This document shows positions 1 through 9,263 of a DNA stretch of 64,000 bases, piece after piece (the first letter of the stretch is position 1; the number at the start of each line of letters is the position of its first letter). Origin of the DNA: Citreicoccus inhibens (GTDB taxonomy: Bacteria > Myxococcota > Myxococcia > Myxococcales > Myxococcaceae); NCBI RefSeq assembly GCF_019039035.1, contig NZ_JAHNZT010000012.1:1-64000 (forward strand). Reading direction: 5' to 3'. The translations under genes and the position numbers were made by a program. The notes beneath the pieces are model-generated. The model had not been told where the DNA came from. It was given only the letters and a program-made list of their open reading frames with translations, and did no database searches.

Positions 1-1
1 C

Positions 2-451
2 CGCGAGGCGCCGCCCCGCCCTCCGCCGCCTCGCGCGACGCCCCCCGGCATGGCGCCCGCCCCGCGCGCGGCGCCGATGGCACGGCCCGCGGCCCCCGCG
101 GACAGCCCCGATGCGCGCCGCAACGGGCGGGTGCGGATGCACACGTCCATCGACATGCGGAGCGACTCGAACTTCTTCACCGGCTTCTCCATGGACATCA
201 GCGAGGGCGGCGTCTTCATCGCCACGGTGGAGGCCGTGCCCCGCGGAACCCAGGTCGAGTTGGACTTCACGCTACCGGGCGGCCGGCCCATGAAGGTGGC
301 CGGCGTGGTGCGCTGGGTGCGCGAGGGGAATGACCGCACGCCCGAGCTGATGCCAGGGGTGGGCGTGCAGTTCACGGGCCTGGCGCCCGAGGTGGCCCGC
401 GTCATCTCCTCGTTCGTCACCACCCGCGACCCCATGTTCTATCCAGACTGA
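2..451 (+). CDS. PilZ domain protein, 5' end beyond the window
   Basis: The protein carries a C-terminal PilZ domain, the usual receptor for cyclic di-GMP. Counting from the ATG at 50, an RxxxR motif lies at residues 23-27 (RRNGR) and the partner motif DISEGG at 49-54, followed by beta strands ending near FVTTRDPMFYPD. Both nucleotide-contact motifs are intact, so binding is plausible. The reading frame stays open upstream of the ATG at 50 to the window edge, the upstream residues are the same Pro/Ala-rich low-complexity linker, and no ribosome site precedes that ATG. The gene therefore probably starts outside the window with further N-terminal sequence. The output function is not visible. 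Confidence 0.85.
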   Translation, partial: REAPPRPPPPRATPPGMAPAPRAAPMARPAAPADSPDARRNGRVRMHTSIDMRSDSNFFTGFSMDISEGGVFIATVEAVPRGTQVELDFTLPGGRPMKVAGVVRWVREGNDRTPELMPGVGVQFTGLAPEVARVISSFVTTRDPMFYPD

Positions 452-666
452 GGCGGCTTCGTTGGGTAGCCAACCCGCTGGCTCGCCGCCGCGAGCCCGG
501 GGGCACTATCCTTCGCAAAGACAGACACGGTAGGGTGTCCCCCCTCGTCCGGAGCATGGCAGGCATGACCTCTCCCATCCGGAGCACCGCCTCGGGTAGC
601 GCGCGTCCGCCTCGCTGGGACGCGGGCCGCCGCGCCGAGCCAGCCCCGACCCCGCAGCCCTCACCC

Positions 667-1038
667 GTGGACCTCACCTTGGACAAAGTCAATCTGGCCG
701 CGAAGCTGTCTCTCTTCTCCGAGCACTGGTCGCCCAAGGTCGTGGGCGAACTCAACGGGCAGCAGGTGCGTCTGGCCAAGCTGCTCGGGCCCTTCGTGTG
801 GCATCAGCACGAGGTGGAGGACGAGCTGTTCCTGGTCCTCCACGGACACCTGCGCATGGAGTTCCGCGACCGGACGGTGGACGTGAACCCCGGCGAGTTC
901 ATCATCGTCCCCCACGGCGTCGAGCACCGCCCCGTGGCCGACCAGGAAGTCCACGTGCTCCTCTTCGAGCCCGCCACCACCCTCAACACCGGCGACGTGC
1001 GCGAGGCGCGGACGGTCGAGCGGCTGGAGCGCCTCTAG
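667..1038 (+). CDS. Small cupin-fold protein
   Basis: This is a single-domain cupin of about 123 residues. Cupin motif 1 is present (WHQHEVEDE followed by a glycine) and so is motif 2 (PGEFIIVPHGVEHRP), giving the usual His-His-Glu-His metal site. Related proteins are often annotated as mannose-6-phosphate isomerase-like cupins, but no substrate can be deduced. The start is uncertain: the frame is open back to a GTG at 535, with ATGs at 556 and 565; GGAG at 551-554 could serve the ATG at 565. I chose the GTG at 667 because conserved sequence begins there (DKVNLAAKL) and the upstream part is Pro/Ala-rich. It converges on the sensor kinase gene with about 9 bases between stops. Confidence 0.8.
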   Translation: MDLTLDKVNLAAKLSLFSEHWSPKVVGELNGQQVRLAKLLGPFVWHQHEVEDELFLVLHGHLRMEFRDRTVDVNPGEFIIVPHGVEHRPVADQEVHVLLFEPATTLNTGDVREARTVERLERL

Positions 1039-1047
1039 GCCCCGGAG

Positions 1048-3315
1048 TCAGTGCGGCGCGGGAAGCTCCGCGTCCACGCCCGCTCGCGGCAGCGGCAGGT
1101 CCACGATGAAGGTGGCACCCTCTCCCAGCGTGCTCTCCACGCGGACGGTGCCGCCGTGCGCCTCCACGAGCTGGCGCACGATGTAGAGCCCCAGCCCGAA
1201 GCCGTTGTTCCTCCCAGCGGACGGCTCGCGCTCGAACCGCTCGAAGATGCGCCGCTGCGACTCCTCGGCGATGCCCAGGCCCTGGTCCTTCACCGACAGC
1301 CGCGCCCAGCCGCCGCCCGCGCGCTCCACGCTCAACAGGATGGGCTTGCCCCGCCCGAACTTCAGCGCGTTGGACAACAGGTTGGTCACCACGCGATCCA
1401 AGCGCGGTCGATCCCACCGGCCCACCAGGCCCAGCTCCGCGGACATCTCCAGCCGGCTGCCCGCCTCCGCCGCCTGCGCCGCGAAGCGCTCCATGCACTC
1501 GTGCGCCACGTCCGCCAGGTCCACCAGTGCCACGTCCAGCACCAGCTTCCCCGAGGACAACCGAGACAAGTCCAACAGGTTGTGCAGCAGTTGCCCCAGC
1601 CGCTGCGCCTGCTTCAACGCCGCCGCCAACCCCACCCGCATGCGCTCCGGCGACTCCTGCGCGTCCACCCGCTGGAGCCTGCGCAGCAGCAACTGCAACG
1701 CATGCAAGGGATTGCCCAGGTCATGCGCCGTGACGCCAATCAGCTCCAGCGCTTGCTGGGCCTCGCTCAGCAGGCGGGCGTTGTCGAGCGCGAGCGCGGC
1801 CCGCCCCGCCAGTTCCTCCACCAGCACCTGGTCCTCCGGGGTGAACCGGCGGCCGGCGGGCTCCGCCAGCAGCACGAAGACGCCCCGGGTGCGCTCCTCC
1901 ACCCGCAGCGGCACCGCCAGATAGGAGCCGATGCCCGTCGCGCACAGCAGGGCCCGGTGCTCGGGGGACTCGGCGCCGCGGTCCAGGGCCTCGGGCGGCA
2001 CCTCGGACACCCGCTCCGAGCGCCCCGTGTGCAGCACCCGCCAGACCCCGTGGGACGCGTCCTCGCGCGAGGGGTAGCGCCGGGCCGCCTCCCACAGCGC
2101 CTCCTGGCGCTCCGGCCGGGCGTGCGCCACCGCGCGCGGGGCGAGCTGCCCCGAGGGCGTCAGCAGGAACAGGATGCAGCCCTCGGCCACCTCGGGGACC
2201 ATCATCCGCGTCAGCTCGGCCACCATCAGGTCCGGAGCCTTCGCCTGCTGGAACACCTTCCCCGCCACCGCGAGCAGCCGCTGCATGCGCTCGGCCCGGC
2301 GGCGCTCGGTGATGTCGCGCACCAGGAGGGCGAAGCCCTGCATCCGCCCCTCCTCGTCGCGCAGCGCCACCAGGATGACCTCGCCCCAGAAGAGCGTTCC
2401 ATCCTTGCGCAGCCGGGCCGCCTCGCCGCGCAGCCGCCCGTCCCGCTCGGCGCGCGCCACGTCCCGCTCCGGCTGACCCTCCGCCACCGCCTTCTGGGGA
2501 TAGAACATCGCCACGGACCGGCCGAGGACCTCGTCCTCCCGCCAGCCCGTGATGCTCGCGGCGCCGGGGTTCCAGCTCGCCACCCGGCCCTGGGCATCCA
2601 GCAGGCAGATGGCGTAGTCGCGCACGCTCTCCACCAGGAGCTGGAAGCGCCGAGCCGTGGACGCGGCCTCGCGCCGCAGGGGCGCCAGCCGCCGCATCAG
2701 CACCCAGGCCAGCATCGCCGCCGCCGCCGTGCCCAGCACCGCCGCCACCAGCATGAGCGCCAGGGCCTGCCGGTCCGCGTCCATCGCATCCCGGACCCCG
2801 CGCGACAGCCGCTCGCTCGCGTGCGTCGTCAGCCGCTGGAGCGCCTGCTCCGTGCGCTCCCGCGCGCGCCCCACCCGCTCGTGGAACAGCGCGTCCAGCT
2901 GCTCCCGGCTGGCCCCCGCGTCGTTGGCCGCCCCCAGCGCCTGGGCCGCGTCCTCGTGCTCCTGCTCGGCCCGCACCGCCGAGCTGAGCAGCGTGGCGGC
3001 CGGTTCATCCGCCAGGCGCGGACGCAGACGCTCCTGGAGCGCCTGGAAGCGCTGGCGCGCGGTGGTCATGTCCCGCTGGAACTGCGCATCCCCGGACATC
3101 GCGAGCCCGCGCCCGCTGGCCACCTTCTCGCTGAAGGCGCGGTGCAGCCGCTCCACCTCCAGCACGTCGTTGGACAGGTCCAGGATGCGCGCCTTGTGGC
3201 TGGCTCGCACCGTCAGCAGCGCGCCCACGGCCGCGCCCGCCAACACGAGCGCCACGACGAGCGAGGCCACGAAGCCCGCCCCCATGCGCTGCGCGAAGGC
3301 CCATGGACGCGCCAC
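1048..3315 (-). CDS. Membrane sensor histidine kinase with PAS and GAF domains
   Basis: This is a 755-residue membrane-bound sensor kinase. Membrane segments at about 13-35 and 185-207 bracket a helical periplasmic sensor of about 150 residues that resembles CHASE3-type four-helix modules. A PAS domain follows at 225-340, a GAF domain at about 345-512, then the dimerisation/phosphoacceptor region with H531 in AHDLGNPL, and a HATPase domain with N box (VVTNLLSNALKF), G1 (DQGLGIA) and G2 (GFGLGLYIV). All catalytic boxes look intact. Translation starts at a GTG preceded by GGAGGGG. No response regulator is adjacent, so it may be an orphan kinase, as is common in myxobacteria. The small anchored protein at 3441-3947 lies upstream on the same strand and may be cotranscribed. 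Confidence 0.92.
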   Translation of the reverse strand: MARPWAFAQRMGAGFVASLVVALVLAGAAVGALLTVRASHKARILDLSNDVLEVERLHRAFSEKVASGRGLAMSGDAQFQRDMTTARQRFQALQERLRPRLADEPAATLLSSAVRAEQEHEDAAQALGAANDAGASREQLDALFHERVGRARERTEQALQRLTTHASERLSRGVRDAMDADRQALALMLVAAVLGTAAAAMLAWVLMRRLAPLRREAASTARRFQLLVESVRDYAICLLDAQGRVASWNPGAASITGWREDEVLGRSVAMFYPQKAVAEGQPERDVARAERDGRLRGEAARLRKDGTLFWGEVILVALRDEEGRMQGFALLVRDITERRRAERMQRLLAVAGKVFQQAKAPDLMVAELTRMMVPEVAEGCILFLLTPSGQLAPRAVAHARPERQEALWEAARRYPSREDASHGVWRVLHTGRSERVSEVPPEALDRGAESPEHRALLCATGIGSYLAVPLRVEERTRGVFVLLAEPAGRRFTPEDQVLVEELAGRAALALDNARLLSEAQQALELIGVTAHDLGNPLHALQLLLRRLQRVDAQESPERMRVGLAAALKQAQRLGQLLHNLLDLSRLSSGKLVLDVALVDLADVAHECMERFAAQAAEAGSRLEMSAELGLVGRWDRPRLDRVVTNLLSNALKFGRGKPILLSVERAGGGWARLSVKDQGLGIAEESQRRIFERFEREPSAGRNNGFGLGLYIVRQLVEAHGGTVRVESTLGEGATFIVDLPLPRAGVDAELPAPH

Positions 3316-3440
3316 ACCGCCCCTCCGGGCCCCTTGTCCGGACGCACGAGGCCCGCGGCCAAGGTGAGGCGCCCGCCCCGGCCCGCCCAGGCGTGCCGAC
3401 GGGCCTTATCGATGTCGGGAAGTGGGCGACGCCGCCCCGC

Positions 3441-3947
3441 TCAGGGCTGACCGCCCGCCGAGGACTCCGACTCGGGCTGGGGAGCCGCGCCCGCCCCGCC
3501 CGCGGCCGGCACGAACGTGCCCGTCTTCGGATCCACGTTCCAGGCGGAGTACTTGTGCTGCTTCACGTCCCGCAGCACGCCGTCCGCGTAGCAGACCGAG
3601 TAGACGACGAAGGTGGGGTCCCTCAGCGTGGGCTGTCCGTAGCGGTAGCAGTCCGCGCCATCCACCTTGTCCAGGGTGAGGGGACGCCCGAGCACCGCCA
3701 CCACCTCGCCCTGCGACATGCCCGGGGACACCGTCCGGATGCCATGGGGCGTGAGGACCCGGAAGTTGCGCTGGGCCTGCCGAGAGAGCGCCCACCCCCC
3801 CAGCGCCAGCACCACGGCCGCGCCCAGCACCACGGCCCGCCGCGTGGAGCTCGGCTTGCGCTCATGGAAGGCCGTGAAGAGGCCATGGGGGGCGGTGGGG
3901 CCGGGGGTACCCGCGGCTGCGCCATTCGAGGAGATGTCTTGTCCCAT
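3441..3947 (-). CDS. Small membrane-anchored protein with a BamE/SmpA-like segment
   Basis: The product has 168 residues with one membrane segment near residues 36-55 (AVVLGAAVVLALGGWALS) and a short cytoplasmic leader. The segment after it, with VSPGMSQGEVVAVLGRPL, resembles the SmpA/OmlA (BamE-like) motif in which a GM-S/T-x-x-E-V-x-x-LG-x-P turn starts the fold. A cysteine pair (ADCYRYG and YSVCYAD) could form a disulfide. The tail is Gly/Ala-rich. The start at 3947 was chosen because AGGGAA sits 6-7 bases upstream; the frame is open further upstream but with no convincing start. The gene is divergent from ppk. The function is unknown; the fold assignment is an inference from one motif. 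Confidence 0.7.
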   Translation of the reverse strand: MGQDISSNGAAAGTPGPTAPHGLFTAFHERKPSSTRRAVVLGAAVVLALGGWALSRQAQRNFRVLTPHGIRTVSPGMSQGEVVAVLGRPLTLDKVDGADCYRYGQPTLRDPTFVVYSVCYADGVLRDVKQHKYSAWNVDPKTGTFVPAAGGAGAAPQPESESSAGGQP

Positions 3948-4145
3948 CACGTTCCCTGAAATGCCGTCCCGCCATTTTGGATGCAAGCAAGACGCGGACA
4001 GAACCGCGCCACGGGTCGCGCCTGTTCCCTGGTGCACCAAAGATTGGCTGAGTGTCCGCTCCCCGGGTGAGAGCGCGAGTTTACAATGGCCTTCTGACCG
4101 GGCTGGTACACCGTCTTCGTGAGCGTCTCCACGAGGAGTTACTTC

Positions 4146-6308
4146 ATGTCGAAGCGCGGCACGGGCCGTGGCGGCACCCACAAGCCGGCGGAGCGGGACG
4201 TGCTACCCGCTGGGGTCGAGGTCACGGACAGCGAGCTGTTCTTCAACCGTGAGCTCTCCTGGCTGGCCTTCAACGACCGGGTCCTCCAACTGGCCGAGTC
4301 CGCGGACGAACCCCTCCTGGAGCGGCTGAAGTTCATCTCCATCTACGCGCGCAACCTGGACGAGTTCTTCATGATTCGGGTGGCGCGGCTGCACGAGCAG
4401 GCGCGCGGCGGCGTGGCGCGGCTGGTGCCGGACGGGGCCTCTCCGGGCACCACGCTGGACAAGCTGCACGAGGGCATCTTCGAGCAGAGCAAGCGCCACG
4501 CGGACTGCTTCGAGCAGGTGCTGCGCCCGGCCCTGGCGGAGAAGGGCCTGCGCATCCTCTCCGTGAAGGAGCTGGACGCCGAGCAGCGCGCGCAGGTGGA
4601 CCAGCGCTTCCGCGAGCAGATCTTCCCGGTGCTCACCCCGCTGGCCATCGGGTTGGGGCGGCACTTCCCGTACATCTCCAACCTGTCGCTCAGCCTGGCC
4701 GTGCTCCTGCGCGACCCGGTGGCGGAGGAGGAGAGCGTGGCGCGGGTGAAGGTGCCCAAGGAGCTGCTGCCGCGCTTCGTGCCGCTCAAGGGCAACATCT
4801 TCGTGCCGCTCGAGGACATCATCGCGCACCACCTCAAGGACCTGTTCCCGGGGATGGAGGTGCTGGGCTGGAGCCTGTTCCGCGTCACGCGCGACGCGGA
4901 CTTCACCGTGTCCGAGGACGCGGAGGACCTGCTCAAGGCGGTGGAGACGGAGCTGCGTCAGCGCCGCTTCGGGGACGTCATCCGCCTGGAGGTGCAGGCA
5001 GGGATGCAGCCCAAGCTGCTCGAGCCGCTGGTGGAGGCGCTCGGGCTGGAGCCTCGGCAGGTCTACGAGGAGCGCGGCCTGTTGGACCTGGCGGACGTGA
5101 TGTCCATCGTGGGCACGCCGGGGTTCCCGGAGCTGCGCGACCCGCCGTGGACGCCGGTCACCCAGGCGCGGCTGCGGCCGGACAGCGAGTCTCCGGATGG
5201 CGGCGGCACGGTGATGGCGGCCATGCGGCGCGGGGACCTGTTGGTGCACCACCCCTACGAGTCCTTCGCCACGTCGGTGGAGCGCTTCGTGGCGGAGGCG
5301 GTGGAGGACCCGGACGTCCTGGCGCTGAAGCAGACGGTGTACCGGACGTCGGACAGTTCACCGCTGGTGCCCGCGCTGATCCGCGCGACGGAGAATGGCA
5401 AACAAGCGGTGTGCATGGTGGAGCTGAAGGCGCGCTTCGACGAGCGCACCAACATCCGCTGGGCCAACGCGTTGGAAGAGGCGGGGGTGCACGTCGTCTA
5501 TGGAATCCCGAGCCTGAAGACCCACGCGAAGGCCATCCTCATCGTGCGGCGTGAGGGTGAGCGGGTGCGGCACTACGTGCATATCGGCACGGGCAACTAC
5601 AACCCGAAGACGGCGCGCCTCTACACGGACCTGGGGCTGTTCACCACGGACCCGGACATCGGGGCGGACGTGGCGGATGTCTTCAATTTCCTGACGGGCT
5701 TCGGGCGGCCCAAGTCGTTCCGCAAGATATTGGTGGCGCCGCTGACGATGCGAGAGGGGTTGCTGGAGGAGATTCGCCGCACGGTGGCGGCGCACACGCC
5801 GGAGCGGCCCTCGCGCATCGTGATGAAGATGAACGCGATGGTGGATCCGGGCATCATCCGCGCGCTGTACGACGCGTCGCGCGTGGGCGTGCGGGTGGAC
5901 CTGAACGTGCGAGGCATCTGCTGCCTGCGTCCGGGAGTGCCTGGGGTGTCGGAGCACATCCGCGTGGTGTCGGACCTGGGGCGGTTCCTGGAGCACTCGC
6001 GCATCTATCTGTTCGAGCGGGGCACGGAGGTGCGGTGCCTCATCGGCTCGGCGGACCTGATGCCGCGCAACCTGGACCACCGGGTGGAGATCCTCGCGCC
6101 CATCGAGGATCCGTCGCTCCTGGCGCAGGTCAAGGACCTGGTGGACCGCTGCCTCGCGGACAACACGCACGCGTGGGAGCTGCTGCACACGGGGCAGTGG
6201 AAGCGCCGCACGCCGCCGCCGGGCGGAGAACGCCGCTGGGCCCAAGGCGAGCTGATGGAGCGCGCCACGCGGATGGTGCAGGTGCAGAGCGGCAGGCCGC
6301 TGCCGTAG
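4146..6308 (+). CDS. ppk1: Polyphosphate kinase
   Basis: This is polyphosphate kinase 1, which reversibly transfers the terminal phosphate of ATP to inorganic polyphosphate through a phosphohistidine. The 720-residue length fits the family. Recognisable features are the N-terminal FFNRELSWLAFNDRVLQLA, the segment LKFISIYARNLDEFFMIRV, the catalytic PLD-like half with KTHAKAIL (the conserved active-site histidine) and HIGTGNYNPKTA, and the second PLD-like repeat ending in GSADLMPRNLDHRVE. The start at 4146 is set by GAGGAG at 4133-4138; a GTG at 4119 is in frame but less likely. No exopolyphosphatase gene is nearby. It is divergent from the small membrane protein, sharing a roughly 200-base promoter region. 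Confidence 0.97.
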   Translation: MSKRGTGRGGTHKPAERDVLPAGVEVTDSELFFNRELSWLAFNDRVLQLAESADEPLLERLKFISIYARNLDEFFMIRVARLHEQARGGVARLVPDGASPGTTLDKLHEGIFEQSKRHADCFEQVLRPALAEKGLRILSVKELDAEQRAQVDQRFREQIFPVLTPLAIGLGRHFPYISNLSLSLAVLLRDPVAEEESVARVKVPKELLPRFVPLKGNIFVPLEDIIAHHLKDLFPGMEVLGWSLFRVTRDADFTVSEDAEDLLKAVETELRQRRFGDVIRLEVQAGMQPKLLEPLVEALGLEPRQVYEERGLLDLADVMSIVGTPGFPELRDPPWTPVTQARLRPDSESPDGGGTVMAAMRRGDLLVHHPYESFATSVERFVAEAVEDPDVLALKQTVYRTSDSSPLVPALIRATENGKQAVCMVELKARFDERTNIRWANALEEAGVHVVYGIPSLKTHAKAILIVRREGERVRHYVHIGTGNYNPKTARLYTDLGLFTTDPDIGADVADVFNFLTGFGRPKSFRKILVAPLTMREGLLEEIRRTVAAHTPERPSRIVMKMNAMVDPGIIRALYDASRVGVRVDLNVRGICCLRPGVPGVSEHIRVVSDLGRFLEHSRIYLFERGTEVRCLIGSADLMPRNLDHRVEILAPIEDPSLLAQVKDLVDRCLADNTHAWELLHTGQWKRRTPPPGGERRWAQGELMERATRMVQVQSGRPLP

Positions 6309-6607
6309 TCCTCAAGGCAACCGACCCCGCCATCTCCCATCTGGATTCGGACTCGCCCTTCCGTGGGGCGGGGCTACATGGCCCGGGCGGACAGGCTTCA
6401 TGGACTGGGGGACAGGGTGGGGCGTGACGTCTGTTCTTCAGGCTTCGCTTCCCTGCATCCCAGACCGCGACCGTGTTGCCCAGACATTCTTGAAAGCCTA
6501 TCCACGCTGCCCACCCCCGGACAGACATCCGGCGAATCGCGCGTCCCCCTCGCTCGGGTGTCCCTCGCCGGAAGTCTGCCCTTCACGCAGCCGAACGGAG
6601 ACAGTGG

Positions 6608-8176
6608 ATGAGCACGCGGTCGCCCGTCGTCGAAACGAAGGAAGGCAAGGTTCAGGGCCTTCAAGACCAAGGCATCTCCCTCTTCAAAGGCATCCCCTAC
6701 GCCAAGCCCCCCGTGGGCCCCCTGCGCTGGCGCGCCCCCGAACGCGCCACCCCCTGGACCGGCACCCGCGACACCCTCGAGTTCGGCCCCTCCCCCCTCC
6801 AATCCAGACAAGGCTGCATCGAAGGCGGCGGCGGTGACCCCGGCAAGCTCTCCGAGGATTGCCTCTACCTCAATGTCTATTCCCCCAAGCTCGGCCCCGG
6901 CGCCAAGCTCCCCGTCGTCGTCTGGATTCACGGCGGCGCCTTCGTCGTGGGCACCAGCTCCGTGCCGCCCTACAACGGCGTGCCCCTCGCCTCGCGCAAC
7001 GTGGTGCTCGTCACCGTCAACTACCGCCTGGGACACCTGGGCTTCTTCGCCCACCCCGCCCTGGAGCAGGAGAACCCCGGCGGCCCCGCCAACTTCGGCC
7101 TGCTCGACCAGGCGCTCTCGCTCGAATGGGTGCGCGACAACATCGCCGCGTTCGGCGGTGACCCCGGCAACGTCACCCTCATGGGCCAGTCCGCTGGCGC
7201 CAAGAGCGTCCTCGCGCTGTTCGCCTCGCCCCTCGTGCGCGGCAAGGGCCTCTTCCACAAGGGCATCTCCATGAGCGCCTACGTGCTCTCCGAGCGGCCC
7301 GTGGCCGACGCGAAGCTCAGCGGCATCGCCTTCGCGCGCCGAGCGGGCCTCACCGACCCGTTCGTCACCATGGATCAGCTCCGCAAGCTCCCCGCCGAGA
7401 ACTTCTGGATGCTCCCCTCGGACACCCTCAACGCCCCCAACGCCATCTACGGCGACTCGGTGCTCCCCGAGCCCATCCGCACCACGTTCGAGTCCGGCGA
7501 CCAGCTCAAGCTGCCCCTCATCCTCGGCAGCACGAACGATGACTCCAGCGTGGTGAGCGCGTTCGGCATCGACCCGGGGACCATCCTCGAGCGCCTGGGG
7601 CCCATCGCGGACACGATTCGCGAGCTGTACCCCGACGTGAACGACGACCGCGAGATTGGCCGGCGCATGTGCCGCGACTTCGTCTTCGCCGTGTCACCCC
7701 GCCACTACGCCTCCTTCCACTCGCACCACGGCGGGCGCGCGTGGCGCTACCTCTTCGAGTACAGCGCGAAGCTGCTCGCCCCGCGCCGCCGCCTGGGCGT
7801 GCCGCACGGCGAGGACGTGCCCTACTTCCTGGGCACCCCCGAGCTGTGTCCGCCCACCGAGGGCTTCATCTCCGACGAGGACCGCACCCTCACCACGAAC
7901 CTCGTCGAGGCCGTGGTCCGCTTCGCTCAACGGGGCGAGCCGGGAGCGCTCGGCCGCGTCACGTGGGATGAGCACACCGAGGACCGCGACGTGCTGCTGC
8001 GCATCTCCAAGTCCCCCGAGCAGGTGGAGAACTTCGACCAGCCCGTCCTCGACGTGGCGCAGATCCTCATCCCCATCATCGACCAGTTCGCCAAGCCGCC
8101 ACCGCCGGCCTTGCCGAAGGCCACCTCCTCCTCCACGAGCAGCAAGTCCAAGGGCCGCCCGCGAGCCAACCCCTAG
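6608..8176 (+). CDS. Type-B carboxylesterase/lipase family hydrolase
   Basis: This 522-residue alpha/beta hydrolase belongs to the carboxylesterase/para-nitrobenzyl esterase family and should cleave ester bonds. It shows the family order: FKGIPYAKPPVGPLRW, SEDCLYLNVYSP, the oxyanion-hole HGGAF at 109-113, and the nucleophile elbow GQSAG with S195. The catalytic histidine is probably in VPHGEDVPYFLG. The acidic member is usually Glu in a G-x-x-x-D-E-G motif; here the segment is GSTNDDSS, so an Asp may take its place. No signal peptide is visible, so it is likely cytoplasmic. GGAG lies upstream of the ATG. Its stop overlaps the stop of the converging WYL regulator within the palindrome CTAG. 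Confidence 0.92.
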   Translation: MSTRSPVVETKEGKVQGLQDQGISLFKGIPYAKPPVGPLRWRAPERATPWTGTRDTLEFGPSPLQSRQGCIEGGGGDPGKLSEDCLYLNVYSPKLGPGAKLPVVVWIHGGAFVVGTSSVPPYNGVPLASRNVVLVTVNYRLGHLGFFAHPALEQENPGGPANFGLLDQALSLEWVRDNIAAFGGDPGNVTLMGQSAGAKSVLALFASPLVRGKGLFHKGISMSAYVLSERPVADAKLSGIAFARRAGLTDPFVTMDQLRKLPAENFWMLPSDTLNAPNAIYGDSVLPEPIRTTFESGDQLKLPLILGSTNDDSSVVSAFGIDPGTILERLGPIADTIRELYPDVNDDREIGRRMCRDFVFAVSPRHYASFHSHHGGRAWRYLFEYSAKLLAPRRRLGVPHGEDVPYFLGTPELCPPTEGFISDEDRTLTTNLVEAVVRFAQRGEPGALGRVTWDEHTEDRDVLLRISKSPEQVENFDQPVLDVAQILIPIIDQFAKPPPPALPKATSSSTSSKSKGRPRANP

Positions 8177-9150
8177 GCGGAGCGCCGTCGACCGGAAGCG
8201 CCGTAGAGCGACTGGAGCGCCGCCCCCAAGGCGCCCAGCCGCTGCCTCAGTGCTTCCGGCCCCAGCACCTCCACCTCCGCCCCCACCTCACAGAGCTGCG
8301 AGACCGCGATGGCCTCGCGCTCGAAGTCGAGCACCACCTGTCGCTTCCCTTGGAGCGCCGCGTCCAGCCGCGCGGCCTCCGAGGGCGGCCTCACCGCGCG
8401 CAGCGCCGCCACGCCGGCCTCCGTGCAGCGCAGCGTGACTTCATAGCGAGGACGCTCGGTCGCGAACCGCGCGCACCAGTCCTTCCAGAAGTGGCTCAGG
8501 TCGAAGTCCACGGGCCGCGTGAAGCCCTGGGGACGCCGGCGCACGCCCTCGATGCGCGAGCCTCGGAACACGCGCGGCCCCTTCTCCGTCCCCGCCACCA
8601 GGTACCAACGGTCCGCCTTGATGACGAGCCCATAGGGCTCCACCGCCCGCCGGGTGCGCGCCCCCTCGAAGTCCTGGTACGTCAACGTCACGCGCTGGTC
8701 CTGCCACGCGGCATCACGCAGCACGCCCAGGTGCGGCACCCGCTCTCGCGTCGTGAACCACCCGGACGCGTCCACGAGCAATCGTTGCCGCGCGTGCTCC
8801 AGGGCTGGCTGTTGGAGCGAGGGCAGCGCCGCCGCCAGCTTCACCAACCCCGTGCGCAGCGGCCCGGACAACCCCAAGTCCTCCAGCGCTCCTGGCGCAC
8901 CCACCGTGGCCAGCGCTTGAAGCTCCGGCCGCGTGAGCCCCGTGAGCTGCGTGCGCCAACCCTCCATCAACGACACGCCGCCGCCCGCGCCTCGCGTGGT
9001 GGACACCGGAACGCCCGCCGTGGAGAGCGCGTCCAGGTCGCGCAGCACCGTTCGCCCGGACACCTGGAGCTCTCGCGCCAGCGCCCCCACCGTGCTCCGC
9101 GGGCGGGCTTGCAGGCGCATCAGCAGGTGCATCAGTCGATCGGCGCGCAT
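8173..9150 (-). CDS. WYL-domain transcriptional regulator (YafY type)
   Basis: The 325-residue protein has an N-terminal DeoR-like winged helix (MHLLMRLQARPRSTVGALARELQVSGRTVLRDLDALSTAGVP split over residues 7-48) and a central WYL domain with the GLVIKADRWYLVAGTE segment and RGSRIEGV. YafY-type WYL proteins are DNA-binding regulators that sense small ligands. The gene is divergent from an SDR gene; about 113 bases separate the two starts and contain a perfect inverted repeat (9207-9223) that is a candidate binding site. GGAGGGG precedes the ATG. The likely target is therefore the neighbouring SDR, which is an inference from position. Confidence 0.92.
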   Translation of the reverse strand: MRADRLMHLLMRLQARPRSTVGALARELQVSGRTVLRDLDALSTAGVPVSTTRGAGGGVSLMEGWRTQLTGLTRPELQALATVGAPGALEDLGLSGPLRTGLVKLAAALPSLQQPALEHARQRLLVDASGWFTTRERVPHLGVLRDAAWQDQRVTLTYQDFEGARTRRAVEPYGLVIKADRWYLVAGTEKGPRVFRGSRIEGVRRRPQGFTRPVDFDLSHFWKDWCARFATERPRYEVTLRCTEAGVAALRAVRPPSEAARLDAALQGKRQVVLDFEREAIAVSQLCEVGAEVEVLGPEALRQRLGALGAALQSLYGASGRRRSA

Positions 9151-9206
9151 GGGTGGGCCCCTCCGGGCAGGGCGCGGGTGAGGACGAGAAGTCTCGCCGG
9201 GGAAAC

Positions 9207-9223
9207 ATGACAGAGGGTGTCAT
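9207..9223. promoter_or_regulatory. Candidate operator of the WYL regulator
   Basis: A perfect 6-5-6 inverted repeat, ATGACA-gaggg-TGTCAT, lies 41 bases before the SDR start and 57 bases before the divergent WYL regulator start. Its place between regulator and target and its two-fold symmetry fit a dimer-bound operator. Identity as the WYL site is inferred. Confidence 0.55.
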
Positions 9224-9263
9224 CTTCCCTGAGGCATCTTCGCGGTGGAAAGGAAACAACACC

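Noticed and set aside
1051-3450. A 799-codon plus-strand open frame
   Set aside because: It is antisense to the sensor kinase, rich in His/Arg/Gln/Pro as expected for the complement of a GC-rich gene, and has no recognisable domain.
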